From assembly GCF_963678635.1 (NCBI RefSeq), contig NC_087063.1:50601220-50665219 (forward strand): 64,000 nt of DNA, written 5' to 3'. The notes beneath the pieces are model-generated. The model worked only from the letters and a program-made list of their open reading frames with translations, did no database searches and was not told where the DNA came from. This DNA comes from Symsagittifera roscoffensis. Its lineage: Eukaryota; Xenacoelomorpha; Acoela; Convolutidae. The translations under genes were made by a program, and so were the position numbers. Shown here piece after piece: positions 25,401-36,910 of the stretch (positions are counted from its first letter, which is position 1; each line of letters begins with the position of its first letter).

Positions 25401-28400
25401 TGTTAAGTCGCGCCGCTTAAGTATTTTCTTAAGCCGCGCCGTTTGTCTTTTCCTAAGTGGCGCCGTCAGTTTTTTCTTAATTTGCGCCGTCAGTCATTTC
25501 TTAAGTCGGGCCGTCAGTTTTTTATTAAGTCGAGCCGCTTAAGTATTTTCTTAAGCCGCGCCGTTTGTCTTTTCCTAAGTGGCGCCGTCAGTTTTTTCTT
25601 AAGTCGCGCCGTCAGTCATTGCTTAAGTCGCGCCGTCAGTCTTTTCTTAAATTCGCGCCGCTTAAGTCTTTTCTTAGGTCGCGCTGTCAGTCTTTTCTTG
25701 AGTCGCGCCGTCAATCTTTTCTTGAGTCGCGCCGTCAGTCCTTTCTTAAGTGTCGCAGTCAGCCTTTTCGTAAGTCGCGCCGTCAGTTTTTATCTTAACT
25801 TGCGCCGTCAGTTTTTTCTTAAGTCGCGCCGTCAGTCATTTCTTAAGTCGCGCCGTCAGTCTTTTCTTAAGTCGCGCCGCTTAAGTATTTTCTTAAGCCG
25901 CGCCGTTTGTCTTTTCCTAATTGGCGCCGTCAGTTTTTTCTTAAGTCGCGCCGTCAGTCGTTTCTTAAGTCGCGCCGTCAGTATTTTCTTAAATTCATGC
26001 CATTTAAGTTTTTTCTTGTGTCGAGCCGCTTAAGTCTTTTCTTGAGTGGCGCCGTTAGTTTTTTCTTAAGTCGCGCCGTCAGTCTTTTCTTAAGTCACGC
26101 TGTGTAAGTCTTTTCTCGAGTCGCGCCGCTCAATTCTTTTTTTTCTTAAGTGGCGCCCTCATTTTTTTCTTAAGTCGCGCCGCCAGTTTTTTCTTGAGTC
26201 ACGCAGTCAGTCGTTTCTTAAGTGGCGCAGCCAGTCTTTTCTTAAGTCGCACTGTCAGTCTTTTCTTAACTCGCGCTGCCAGTCTTTTTTTAAGTCGCGC
26301 CGTCAGTAATTTCTTAAATCGCACCGCTTAAGTCCTTTCCTAAGTCGAGTCGTCAGTCTTTACTTAAATCGCGCCATCAATCTTTTCGTAAGTCGCGCCG
26401 TTTAAATTTTTCTTGAGTCGCGCCGTCAGTTTTATCTTAAGTCGCGCCGTCAGTAATTTCTTAAATCGCACCGCTTAAGTCCTTTCCTAAGTCGAGTCGT
26501 CAGTCTTTACTTAAGTCGCGCCGTCAATCTTTTCGTAAGTCGCGCCGCTTAAGTTTTTCTTGAGTCGCGCCGTCAGTCTTTTCTTAAGTCGCGCCGTCAG
26601 TCTTTTCTTAAGTCGCGCCGCTTAAGTCCTTTCTTAAGTCGCGTTGTCAGTCTTGTCTTAAGTTGAGTCGTCATTCTCTTCTTAAGTCGCACTGTCAGTC
26701 TTTTCTTAAGTCGCGCCGCCAGTCTTTTCTTGAGTCGCGCCGTCAGTCCTTTCTTAAGTGGCGCAGTCAGTCTTTTCTTAAGCCGCGTCGTCAGTTTTTA
26801 TCTTAACTCGCTCCGTCAGTCTTTTCTTAAGTCACGCCGTTTAAGTTTTTTTCTTGTGTCGAGCCGCTTAAGTCTTTTCTTGAGTGGCGCCGTCAGTTTT
26901 TTCTTAAGTCGCGCCGTCAGTCTTTTCTTAAGTCACGCTGTGTAAGTCTTTTCTCGAGTCGCGCCGCTCAATTCTTTTTTCTCAAGTGGCGCCCTCATTT
27001 TTTTCTTAAGTCGCGCCGCCAGTTTTTTCTTGAGTCACGCATTCAGTCCTTTCTTAAGTGGCGCAGCCAGTCTTTTCTTAAGTCGCACTGTCAGTCTTTT
27101 CCTAAGTCGCGCCGCCAGTCTTTTCTTAAGTCGCGCCGCTTAAGTATTTTCTTAAGCCGCGCCGTTTGTCTTTTCCTAATTGGCGCCGTCAGTTTTTTCT
27201 TAAGTCGCGCCGTCAGTCGTTTCTTAAGTCGCGCCGTCAGTATTTTCTTAAATTCATGCCGTTTAAGTTTTTTCTTGTGTCGAGCCGCTTAAGTCTTTTC
27301 TTGAGTGGCGCCGTTAGTTTTTTCTTAAGTCGCGCCGTCAGTCTTTTCTTAAGTCACGCTGTGTAAGTCTTTTCTCGAGTCGCGCCGCTCAATTATTTTT
27401 TTTCTTAAGTGGCGCCCTCATTTTTTTCTTAAGTCGCGCCGCCAGTTTTTTCTTGAGTCACGCAGTCAGTCGTTTCTGAAGTGGCGCAGCCAGTCTTTTC
27501 TTAAGTCGCACTGTCAGTCTTTTCTTAACTCGCGCTGCCAGTCTTTTTTTAAGTCGCGCCGTCAGTAATTTCTTAAATCGCACCGCTTAAGTCCTTTCCT
27601 AAGTCGAGTCGTCAGTCTTTACTTAAATCGCGCCATCAATCTTTTCGTAAGTCGCGCCGCTTAAATTTTTCTTGAGTCGCGCCGTCAGTTTTATCTTAAG
27701 TCGCGCCGTCAGTAATTTCTTAAATCGCACCGCTTAAGTCCTTTCCTAAGTCGAGTCGTCAGTCTTTACTTAAGTCGCGCCGTCAATCTTTTCGTAAGTC
27801 GCGCCGCTTAAGTTTTTCTTGAGTCGCGCCGTCAGTCTTTTCTAAAGTCGCGCCGTCAGTCTTTTCTTAAGTCGCGCCGCTTAAGTCCTTTCTTAAGTCG
27901 CGTTGTCAGTCTTGTCTTAAGTTGCGTCGTCATTCTCTTCTTAAGTCGCACTGTCAGTCTTTTCTTAAGTCGCGCCGCCAGTCTTTTCTTGAGTCGCGCC
28001 GTCAGTCCTTTCTTAAGTGGCGCAGTCAGTCTTTTCTTAAGCCGCGTCGTCAGTTTTTATCTTAACTCGCTCCGTCAGTCTTTTCTTAAGTCACGCCGTT
28101 TAAGTTTTTTTCTTGTGTCGAGCCGCTTAAGTCTTTTCTTGAGTGGCGCCGTCAGTTTTTTCTTAAGTCGCGCCGTCAGTCTTTTCTTAAGTCACGCTGT
28201 GTAAGTCTTTTCTCGAGTCGCGCCGCTCAATTCTTTTTTCTCAAGTGGCGCCCTCATTTTTTTCTTAAGTCGCGCCGCCAGTTTTTTCTTGAGTCACGCA
28301 ATCAGTCCTTTCTTAAGTGGCGCAGCCAGTCTTTTCTTAAGTCGCACTGTCAGTCTTTTCCTAAGTCGCGCCGCCAGTCTTTTCTTAAGTCGCGCCGTCA

Positions 28401-28430
28401 GTCTTTTCTTAAGTCGCACCGCTTAAGTCC
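22439..28430 (+). repeat. HOR domain with about 1.26-kb period
   Basis: Large blocks beginning with a GTTTGTCTTTTCCTAAGTGG variant recur at 22,439, 24,188 and 25,443 (spacings 1,749 and 1,255). A second phase gives 25,907 to 27,166 and 26,730 to 27,989, both 1,259 bp. Each 1,259-bp copy holds a pair of AATTTCTTAAATCGCACC variants (26,306 and 26,449; 27,565 and 27,708). This is the longest clean HOR period seen in the array. Confidence 0.85.
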
Positions 28431-29051
28431 TTTCTTAAGTCGCGTTGTCAGTCTTTTCTTAAGTCGCGCCGCCAGTCTTTTCTTGAGTCGCGCCTTCAGT
28501 CCATTCTTAAGTGGCGCAGTCAGCCTTTTCTTAAGTCGCGCCGTCAGTTTTTATCTTAAGTCGCGCCGTCAGTATTTTCTTAAGTCACGCCGTTTAAATC
28601 TTTTCTTGTGTCGAGCCGCTTAAGTCTTTTCTTGAGTGGCGCCGTCAGTTTTTTGTTAAGTCCCGCCGCTTAAGTATTTTCTTAAGGCGCGCCGTTTGTC
28701 TTTTCCTAAGTGGCGCCGTCAGTTTTTTCTTAAGTCGCGCCGTCAGTCATTTCTTAAGTCGCGCCGTCAGTCTTTTCTTAAGTCGAGCCGCTTAAGTATT
28801 TTCTTAAGCCGCGCCGTTTGTCTTTTCCTAAGTGGCGCCGTCAGTTTTTTCTTAAGTCGCGCCGTCAGTCATTGCTTAAGTCGCGCCGTCAGTCTTTTCT
28901 TAAATTCGCGCCGCTTAAGTCTTTTCTTAGGTCGCGCTGTCAGTCTTTTCTTGAGTCGCGCCGTCAATCTTTACTTGAGTCGCGCCGTCAGTCCTTTCTT
29001 AAGTGTCGCAGTCAGCCTTTTCGTAAGTCGCGCCGTCAGTTTTTATCTTAA

Positions 29052-30490
29052 CTTGCGCCGTCAGTTTTTTCTTAAATCGCGCCGTCAGTCATTTCTTAAG
29101 TCGCGCCGTCAGTCTTTTCTTAAGTCGCGCCGCTTAAGTGTTTTCTTAAGCCGCGCCGTTTGTCTTTTCCTATGTGGCGCCGTCAGTTTTTTCTTAAGTC
29201 GCGCCGTCAGTCATTTCTTAAGTCGCGCCGTCAGTTTTTTCTTAAATTCATGCCGTTTAAGTTTTTTCTTGTGTCGAGCCGCTTAAGTCTTTTCTTGAGT
29301 GGCGCCGTCAGTTTTTTCTTAAGTCGCGCCGTCAGTCTTTTCTTAAGTCACGCTGTGTAAGTCTTTTCTCGAGTCGCGCCGCTCAATTCTTTTTTCTTAA
29401 GTGGCGCCCTCACTTTTTTCTTAAGTCGCGCCGCCAGTTTTTTCTTGAGTCACGCAGTCAGTCGTTTCTTAAGTGGCGCAGCCAGTCTTTTCTTAAGTCG
29501 CACTGTCAGTTTTTTCTTAACTCGCGCTGCCAGTCTTTTCTTAAGTCGCGCCGTCAGTCTTTTCTTCAGTCGCGCCGCTTAAGTCCTTTCTTAAGTCGCG
29601 TTGTCAGTCTTTTCTTAAGTCGCGTCGTCATTCTCTTCTTAAGTCGCACTGCCAGTCTTTTCTTAAGTCGCGCTGCCAGTCTTAAGTCGCGCCGCCAGTC
29701 TTAAGTTGCGCCTTCAGTCCTTTCTTAAGTGGCGCAGTCAGCCTTTTCGTAAGTCGCGCCGTCAGTTTTTATCTTAACTTGCGCCGTCAGTTTTTTCTTA
29801 AGTCGCGCCGTCAGTCATTTCTTAAGTCGCGCCGTCAGTCTTTTCTTAAGTCGCGCCGCTTAAGTGTTTTCTTAAGCCGCGCCGTTTGTCTTTTCCTAAG
29901 TGGCGCCGTCAGTTTTTTCTTAAGTCGCGCCGTCAGTCATTTCTTAAGTCGCGCCGTCAGTTTTTTCTTAAATTCATGCCGTTTAAGTTTTTTCTTGTGT
30001 CGAGCCGCTTAAGTCTTTTCTTGAGTGGCGCCGTCAGTTTTTTCTTAAGTCGCGCCGTCAGTCTTTTCTTAAGTCACGCTGTGTAAGTCTTTTCTCGAGT
30101 CGCGCCGCTCAATTCTTTTTTCTTAAGTGGCGCCCTCACTTTTTTCTTAAGTCGCGCCGCCAGTTTTTTCTTGAGTCACGCAGTCAGTCATTTCTTAAGT
30201 GGCGCAGCCAGTCTTTTCTAAAGTCGCACTGTCAGTTTTTTCTTAACTCGCGCTGCCAGTCTTTTCTTAAGTCGCGCCGTCAGTCTTTTCTTCAGTCGCG
30301 CCGCTTAAGTCCTTTCTTAAGTCGCGTTGTCAGTCTTTTCTTCAGTCGCGTCGTCATTCTCTTCTTAAGTCGCACTGTCAGTCTTTTCTTAAGTCGCGCT
30401 GCCAGTCTTAAGTCGCGCCGCCAGTCTTAAGTTGCGCCTTCAGTCCTTTCTTAAGTGGCGCAGTCAGCCTGTTCTTAAGTCGCGGCGTCA
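29052..30490 (+). repeat. 726-bp higher-order repeat, about 2 copies
   Basis: Equivalent points at 29,160 and 29,886, and the rare linker CTCACTTTTTTC at about 29,411 and 30,137, give a 726-bp period. Both copies contain short CAGTCTTAAGTCGCGCCGCC monomers that have lost their pyrimidine linker (about 29,680 and 30,405). Confidence 0.85.
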
Positions 30491-31789
30491 GTTTTTATCT
30501 TAAGTCGCGCCGTCAGTCTTTTCTTAACTCACACCGTTTAAGTCTTTTCTTGTGTCGCGCCGCTCAATTCTTTTTTCTTAAGTGACGCCTTCATTTTTTT
30601 CTTAAGTCGCGCCGCTTAAGTATTTTCTTAAGACGCGCCGTTTGTCTTTTCCTAAGTGGTGCCGTCAGTTTTTTTCTTAAGTCGCGCCGTCAGTCATTTC
30701 TTAAGTCGCGCCGTCAGTATTTTCTTAAGTCACGCCGTTTAAATCTTTTCTTGTGTCGAGCCGCTTAAGTCTTTTCTTGAGTGGCGCCTTCAGTTTTTTC
30801 TTAAGTCGCGCCGCTTAAGTATTTTCTTAAGCCGCGCCGTTTGTCTTTTTGTAAGTGGCGCCGTCAGTTTTTTCTTAAGTCGCGCCGTCAGTCATTTTTT
30901 AAGTCGCGCCGTCAGTCTTTTCTTAAGTCGCGCCGCTTAAGTCTCTTCTTAAGTCGCACTGTCAGTCTTTTCTTAAGTCGCACCGCCAGTCTTTTCTTGA
31001 GTCGCGCCGTCAGTCCTTTCTTAAGTGGCGCAGTCAGCTTTTTCTTAAGTACCGCCGTCAGTTTTTATCTTAACTCGCGCCGTCAGTCTTTTCTTAAGTC
31101 ACGCCGTTTAAGTTTTTTTTTGTGTCGAGCCGCTTAAGTTTTTTCTTGAGTGGCGCCGTCAGTTTTTTCTTAAGTCGCGCCGTCAGTCTTTTCTTAAGTC
31201 ACGCTGTGTAAGTCTTTTCTCGAGTCGCGCCGCTCAATTCTTTCTTCTTAAGTGGCGCCCTCATTTTTTTCTTAAGCCGCGCCGTTTGTCTTTTCCTAAG
31301 TGGTGCCGTCAGTTTTTTTCTTAAGTCGCGCCGTCAGTCATTTCTTAAGTCGCGCCGTCAGTATTTTCTTAAGTCACGCCGTTTAAATCTTTTCTTGTGT
31401 CGAGCCGCTTAAGTCTTTTCTTGAGTGGCGCCTTCAGTTTTTTCTTAAGTCGCGCCGCTTAAGTACTTTCTTAAGCCGCGCCGTTTTTCTTTTTCTAAGT
31501 GGCGCCCTCAGTTTTTTCTTAAGTCGCGCCGTCAGTCATTTTTTAAATCGCGCCGTCAGTCTTTTCTTAAGTCGCGCCGCTTAAGTCTCTTCTTAAGTCG
31601 CACTGTCAGTCTTTTCTTAAGTCGCGCCGTCAGTCCTTTCTTAAGTGGCGCAGTCAGCTTTTTCTTAAGTCGCGCCATCAGTTTTTATCTTAACTCGCGC
31701 CGTCAGTCTTTTCTTAAGTCACGCTGTGTAAGTCTTTTCTCGAGTCGCGCCGCTCAATTCTTTTTTCTTAAGTGGTGCCCTCATTTTTT

Positions 31790-33450
31790 TCTTAAGCCGC
31801 GCCGTTTGTCTTTTCCTAAGTGGCGCCGTCAGTTTTTTCTTAAGTCGCGCCCTCAGTCATTTCTTAAGTCGCGCCATCAGTCTTTTCTTAAATTTGCGCC
31901 GTTTAAGTTTTTTCTTGTGTCGAGCCGCTTGAGTCTTTTCTTGAGTGGCGCCCTCATTTTTTTCTTAAGTCGCGCCGCCAGTTTTTTCTTGAGTCACGCA
32001 GTCAGTCCTTTCTTAAGTGGCGCAGCCAGTCTTTTCTTAAGTCGCCCTGTCAGTCTTTTCCTAACTCGCGCTGCCAGTCTTTTCTTAAATCGCGCCCTCA
32101 GTCTTTTCTTAAGTCGCGCCGCTTAAGTCCTTTCTTAAGTCGCGTCGTCATTCTCTTCTTAAGTCGCACTGTCAGTCTTTTCTTGAGTCGCGCCTTCAGT
32201 CCTTTCTTAAATGGCGCAGTCAGCCTTTTCTTAAGTCGCGCCGTCAGTTTTTATCTTAAGTCGCGCCGTCAGTATTTTCTTAAGTCATGCCGTTTAAATC
32301 TTTTCTTGTGTCGAGCCGCTTAAGTCTTTTCTTGAGTGGCGCCGACACTTTTTTCTTAGGTCGCGCCGTCAGTCTTTTCTTATGTCACGCTGTGTAAGTC
32401 TTTTATCGAGTCGCGCCGCTCAATTCTTTTTTCCTAATTGGCGCCCTCATTTTTTCTTAAGTCGCGCCGCCAGTTTTTTCTTGAGTCACGCAGTCAGTCC
32501 TTTCTTAAGTGGCGCAGTCAGTCTTTTCTTAAGTCACGCCATCAGTCTTTTTTTAAGTCGCGCCGTCAGTCTTTTCTTAAGTCACGCTGTGTAAGTCTTT
32601 TCTCGAGTCGCGCCGCTCAATTCTTTTTTCTTAAGTGGCGCCCTCATTTTTTTCTTAAGCCGCGCCGTTTGTCTTTTCCTAAGTGGCGCCGTCAGTTTTT
32701 TCTTAAGTCGCGCCGTCAGTCATTTCTTAAGTCGCGCCATCAGTCTTTTCTTAAATTTGCGCCGTTTAAGTTTTTTCTTGTGTCGAGCCGCTTGAGTCTT
32801 TTCTTGAGTGGCGCCCTCATTTTTTTCTTAAGTCGCGCCGCCAGTTTTTTCTTGAGTCACGCAGTCAGTCCTTTCTTAAGTGGCGCAGCCAGTCTTTTCT
32901 TAAGTCGCCCTGTCAGTCTTTTCCTAACTCGCGCTGCCAGTCTTTTCTTAAATCGCGCCCTCAGTCTTTTCTTAAGTCGCGCCGCTTAAGTCCTTTTTAA
33001 GTCGCGTTGTCAGCCTTTTCTTAAGTCGCGTCGTCATTCTCTTCTTAAGTCGCACTGTCAGTCTTTTCTTGAGTCGCGCCTTCAGTCCTTTCTTAAATGG
33101 CGCAGTCAGCCTTTTCTTAAGTCGCGCCGTCAGTTTTTATCTTAAGTCGCGCCGTCAGTATTTTCTTAAGTCATGCCGTTTAAATCTTTTCTTGTGTCGA
33201 GCCGCTTAAGTCTTTTCTTGAGTGGCGCCGACACTTTTTTCTTAGGTCGCGCCGTCAGTCTTTTCTTATGTCACGCTGTGTAAGTCTTTTATCGAGTCGC
33301 GCCGCTCAATTCTTTTTTCCTAATTGGCGCCCTCATTTTTTCTTAAGTCGCGCCGCCAGTTTTTTCTTGAGTCACGCAGTCAGTCCTTTCTTAAGTGGCG
33401 CAGTCAGTCTTTTCTTAAGTCACGCCATCAGTCTTTTTTTTAGTCGCGCC
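31790..33450 (+). repeat. 886-bp higher-order repeat, about 1.9 copies
   Basis: Matching points at 31,806 and 32,692 and at 32,382 and 33,268 give an 886-bp period. Shared rare variants (GGCGCCGACACTTTTTTC, and CCTAATTGGCGCCC after a TATCGAG unit) confirm the copies. Confidence 0.85.
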
Positions 33451-35269
33451 GCCTAAGTCTTTTCTTAAGTCGCGCCGTCAGTTTTTTTAAGTCGCGCCGT
33501 CAGTCTTTTCTTAAGTCGCGCCGTCAGTCTTTTCTTATGTCCTTTCTTAAGTCGCGCCGTCAGTCTTTTCTTAAGTCGCGCCGCTTAAGTCCTATCTTAA
33601 GACGCGTTGTCAGTCTTTTCTTAAGTCGCGTCAACATTTTCTTCTTAAGTTGCACTGTCAGTATTTTCTTAGGTCGCGCCGCCAGTCTTTTCTTGAGTCG
33701 CGCCTTCAGTTCTTTCTTAAGTGACGCAGTCAATCTTTTTTTAAGTCGCGCCGTCAGTTTTTATCTTAAGTCGCGCCGTCAGTATTTTCTTAAGTCACGC
33801 CGTTTAAATCTTTTCTTGTGTCGAGCCGCTTAAGTCTTCTCTTTAGTGGCGCCGTCAGTTTTTTCTTAAGTCGCGCCGTCAGTCTTTTCTTAAGTCACGC
33901 TGTGTAAGTCTTTTATCGAGTCGCGCCGCTGAATTCTTTTTTCCTAATTGGCGCCCTCATTTTTTCTTAAGTCGCGCCGCCAGTTTTTTCTTGAGTCACG
34001 CAGTCAGTCCTTTCTTAAGTGTCGCAGTCAGTCTTTTCTTAAGTCACGCCGCCTAAGACTTTTCTTAAGTCGCGCCCACAGTTTTTTTTAAGTCGCGCCG
34101 TCAGTCTTTTCCTAAGTCGCGTCGTGAGTCTTTTCTTAAGTCCTTTCTTAAGTCGCGTCGTCAGTCTTTTCTTAAGTCGCGCCGTCAGTCTCTTCTTAAG
34201 TCGCACTGTCAGTCTTTTCTTCGGTCTCGCCGCCAGTCTTTTCTTGAGTCGCGCCATCAGTCCTTTCTTAAGTGGCGCAGTCAGTCTTTTCTTAAGTCGC
34301 GCCGTCAGTTTTTATCTTAAGTCGCGCCGTCAGTCTTTTCTTAAGTCACGCTGTTTAAGTATAATCTTGTGTCGCGCCGCTCAATTCTTTTTTCTTAAGT
34401 GGCGCCTTCAGTTTTATCTTATTTCGCGCCGTCAGTCTTTTCTTAAGTCACGCCGTTTAAGTCTTTTCTTGTGTCGAGCCGCTTAAGTCTTTTCTTGAGT
34501 GGCGCCGTCAGTTTTTTCTTAAGTCGCGCCGTCAGACTTTTCTTAAGTCACGCTGTGTAAGTCTTTTATCGAGTCTTGTCGCTCAATTCTTTTTTCTTAA
34601 GTGGTGCCCTCATTTTTTCTTAAGTCGCGCCGCCAGTTTTTTCTTGAGTCACGCAGTCAGTCCTTTCTTAAGTGGCGCAGTCAGTCTTTTCTTAAGTCAC
34701 GCCGTCAGTCTTTTTTTAAATCGCGCCGCCTAATTCTTTTCTTATGTCGTGCCGTCAGTTTTTTTAAGTCGCGCCGTCAGTCATTTCTTAAGTCGCGCCG
34801 TGAGTCTTTTCTTAAGTCGCGCCGTCAGTCTCTTCTTGAGTCGCGCCATCAGTCCTTTCTTAAGTGGCGCAGTCAGTCTTTTCTTAAGTCGCGCCGTCAG
34901 TTTTTATCTTAAGTCGCGCCGTCAGTCTTTTCTTAAGTCACGCCGCTTAAGTCTTTTCTTGTGTCGCGCCGCTCAATTCTTTTTTCTTAAGTGGCGCCTT
35001 CATTTTTTTTTATTTCGCGCCGTCAGTCTTTTCTTAAGTCGCGCCGTCAGTCCTTTCTTAAGTCACACCATCAGTTTTTTCTCAAGTCGCGCCTTCAGTC
35101 TTTTTTTAAGTCGCGCCGCTTAAGTCTGTTCTTAAGTCGCGCCATCAGTTTTTTCTTAAGTCACGCCGTGTAAGTCTTTTCTCGAGTCGCGCCGCTCAAG
35201 TCTTTTTTCTTAAGTCGCGCCGCTTAAGTCTTTTCTTAAGTCGCGCCGTCATTTTTTTCTTAACTCGCG

Positions 35270-36910
35270 CCGCCAGTCTTTTCTTGAGTCGCGCCGTTAG
35301 TCCTTTCCCTTAAGTGGCGCAGTCAGTCTTTTCTTAAGTCACGCCATCAGTCTTTTCTTAAGTCGCGCGGTAAGCTTTTTTTAAAGTCGCGCCGCTTAGG
35401 TATTTTCTTAAGTCGCGCGGTCAGTTTTTTCTTAAGTCGCGCCGTCAGTCCTTTCTTAGGTCGCGCCGTCAGTCTTTTTTTAAGTCGCGCCGTCAGTTTT
35501 TGTTAAATCGTGCCGCTTAAGTCTTTTCTTAGGTCGCGCTGACAGTTTTTTCTTAGGTCGCGCTGTTAGTCTTTTCTCAAGTCGCGCCGTCAGTCTTTTC
35601 TTAAGCCCTTTCTTAAGTCCCGTCATCAGTCTTTTCTTAAGTCGCGCCCTCAATCTTTTTTTATGTCTCGCCGCTTAGGTCTTTTTTTAAGTCGCGCCGT
35701 CAGTCTCTTCTTAAGTCGCGCCGTCAGTCTTTTCTTAAGTCGCGCCGTCAGTATTTTATTGAGTCGCGCCGTCAGTCTTTTCATTAAGTCGCGCAGTCAG
35801 TCTTTTTTTGAGTCGCGCCGTCAGTCCTTTCTTAGGTCACGCCATCAGTCTTTTCTTAAGTCGCGCCGTCAGTCTTTTTTTTAGGTCGCGCCGCTTAAGT
35901 CTTTTCTTAAATCGCGCCGTCAGTTTTTTCTTAAACCGCGCCGTCAGTCTTTTCTTAAGTCACGCCGTGTAAGTCTTTTCTCGAGTCGCGCCACTCAAGT
36001 CTTTTTTCTTAAGTAGCGCCTTCATTTTTTTCTTCAGTCGCGCCGCCAGTCTTTTCTTGAGTCGCGCCGTTAGTCCTTTCTTACTTTCTTAAGTGGCGCA
36101 GTCAGTCTTTTCCTAAGTCACGCCATCAGTCTTTTCTTAAGTCGCGCGGTAAGCTTTTTTTAAAGTCGCGCCGCTTAGGTATTTTCTTAAGTCGCGCGGT
36201 CAGTTTTTTCTTAAGTCGCGCCGTCAGTCCTTTCTTAGGTCGCGCCGTCAGTCTTTTTTTAAGTCGCGCCGTCAGTTTTTGTTAAATCGTGCCGCTTAAG
36301 TCTTTTCTTAGGTCGCGCCGACAGTTTTTTCTTAGGTCGCGCTGTTAGTCTTTTCTCAAGTCGCGCCGTCAGTCTTTGCTTAAGCCCTTTCTTAAGTCCC
36401 GTCATCAGTCTTTTCTTAAGTCGCGCCCTCAATCTTTTTTTATGTCTCGCCGCTTAGGTCTTTTTTTAAGTCGCGCCGTCAGTCTCTTCTTAAGTCGCGC
36501 CGTCAGTCTTTTCTTAAGTCGCGCCGTCAGTATTTTATTGAGTCGCGCCGTCAGTCTTTTCATTAAGTCGCGCAGTCAGTCTTTTTTTGAGTCGCGCCGT
36601 CAGTCCTTTCTTAGGTCACGCCATCAGTCTTTTCTTAAGTCGCGCCGTCAGTCTTTTTTTTAGGTCGCGCCGCTTAAGTCTTTTCTTAAATCGCGCCGTC
36701 AGTTTTTTCTTAAACCGCGCCGTCAGTCTTTTCTTAAGTCACGCCGTGTAAGTCTTTTCTCGAGTCGCGCCACTCAAGTCTTTTTTCTTAAGTAGCGCCT
36801 TCATTTTTTTCTTCAGTCGCGCCGCCAGTCTTTTCTTGAGTCGCGCCGTTAGTCCTTTCTTACTTTCTTAAGTGGCGCAGTCAGTCTTTTCCTAAGTCAC
36901 GCCATCAGTC
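35270..36910 (+). repeat. 779-bp higher-order repeat, about two copies
   Basis: The unusual variant GCGCGGTAAGCTTTTTTT occurs at about 35,361 and 36,140, and a second anchor at 35,663 recurs at 36,442, both 779 bp apart. The two copies are nearly identical. This is the last clear HOR before the more irregular right edge of the array. Confidence 0.88.
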
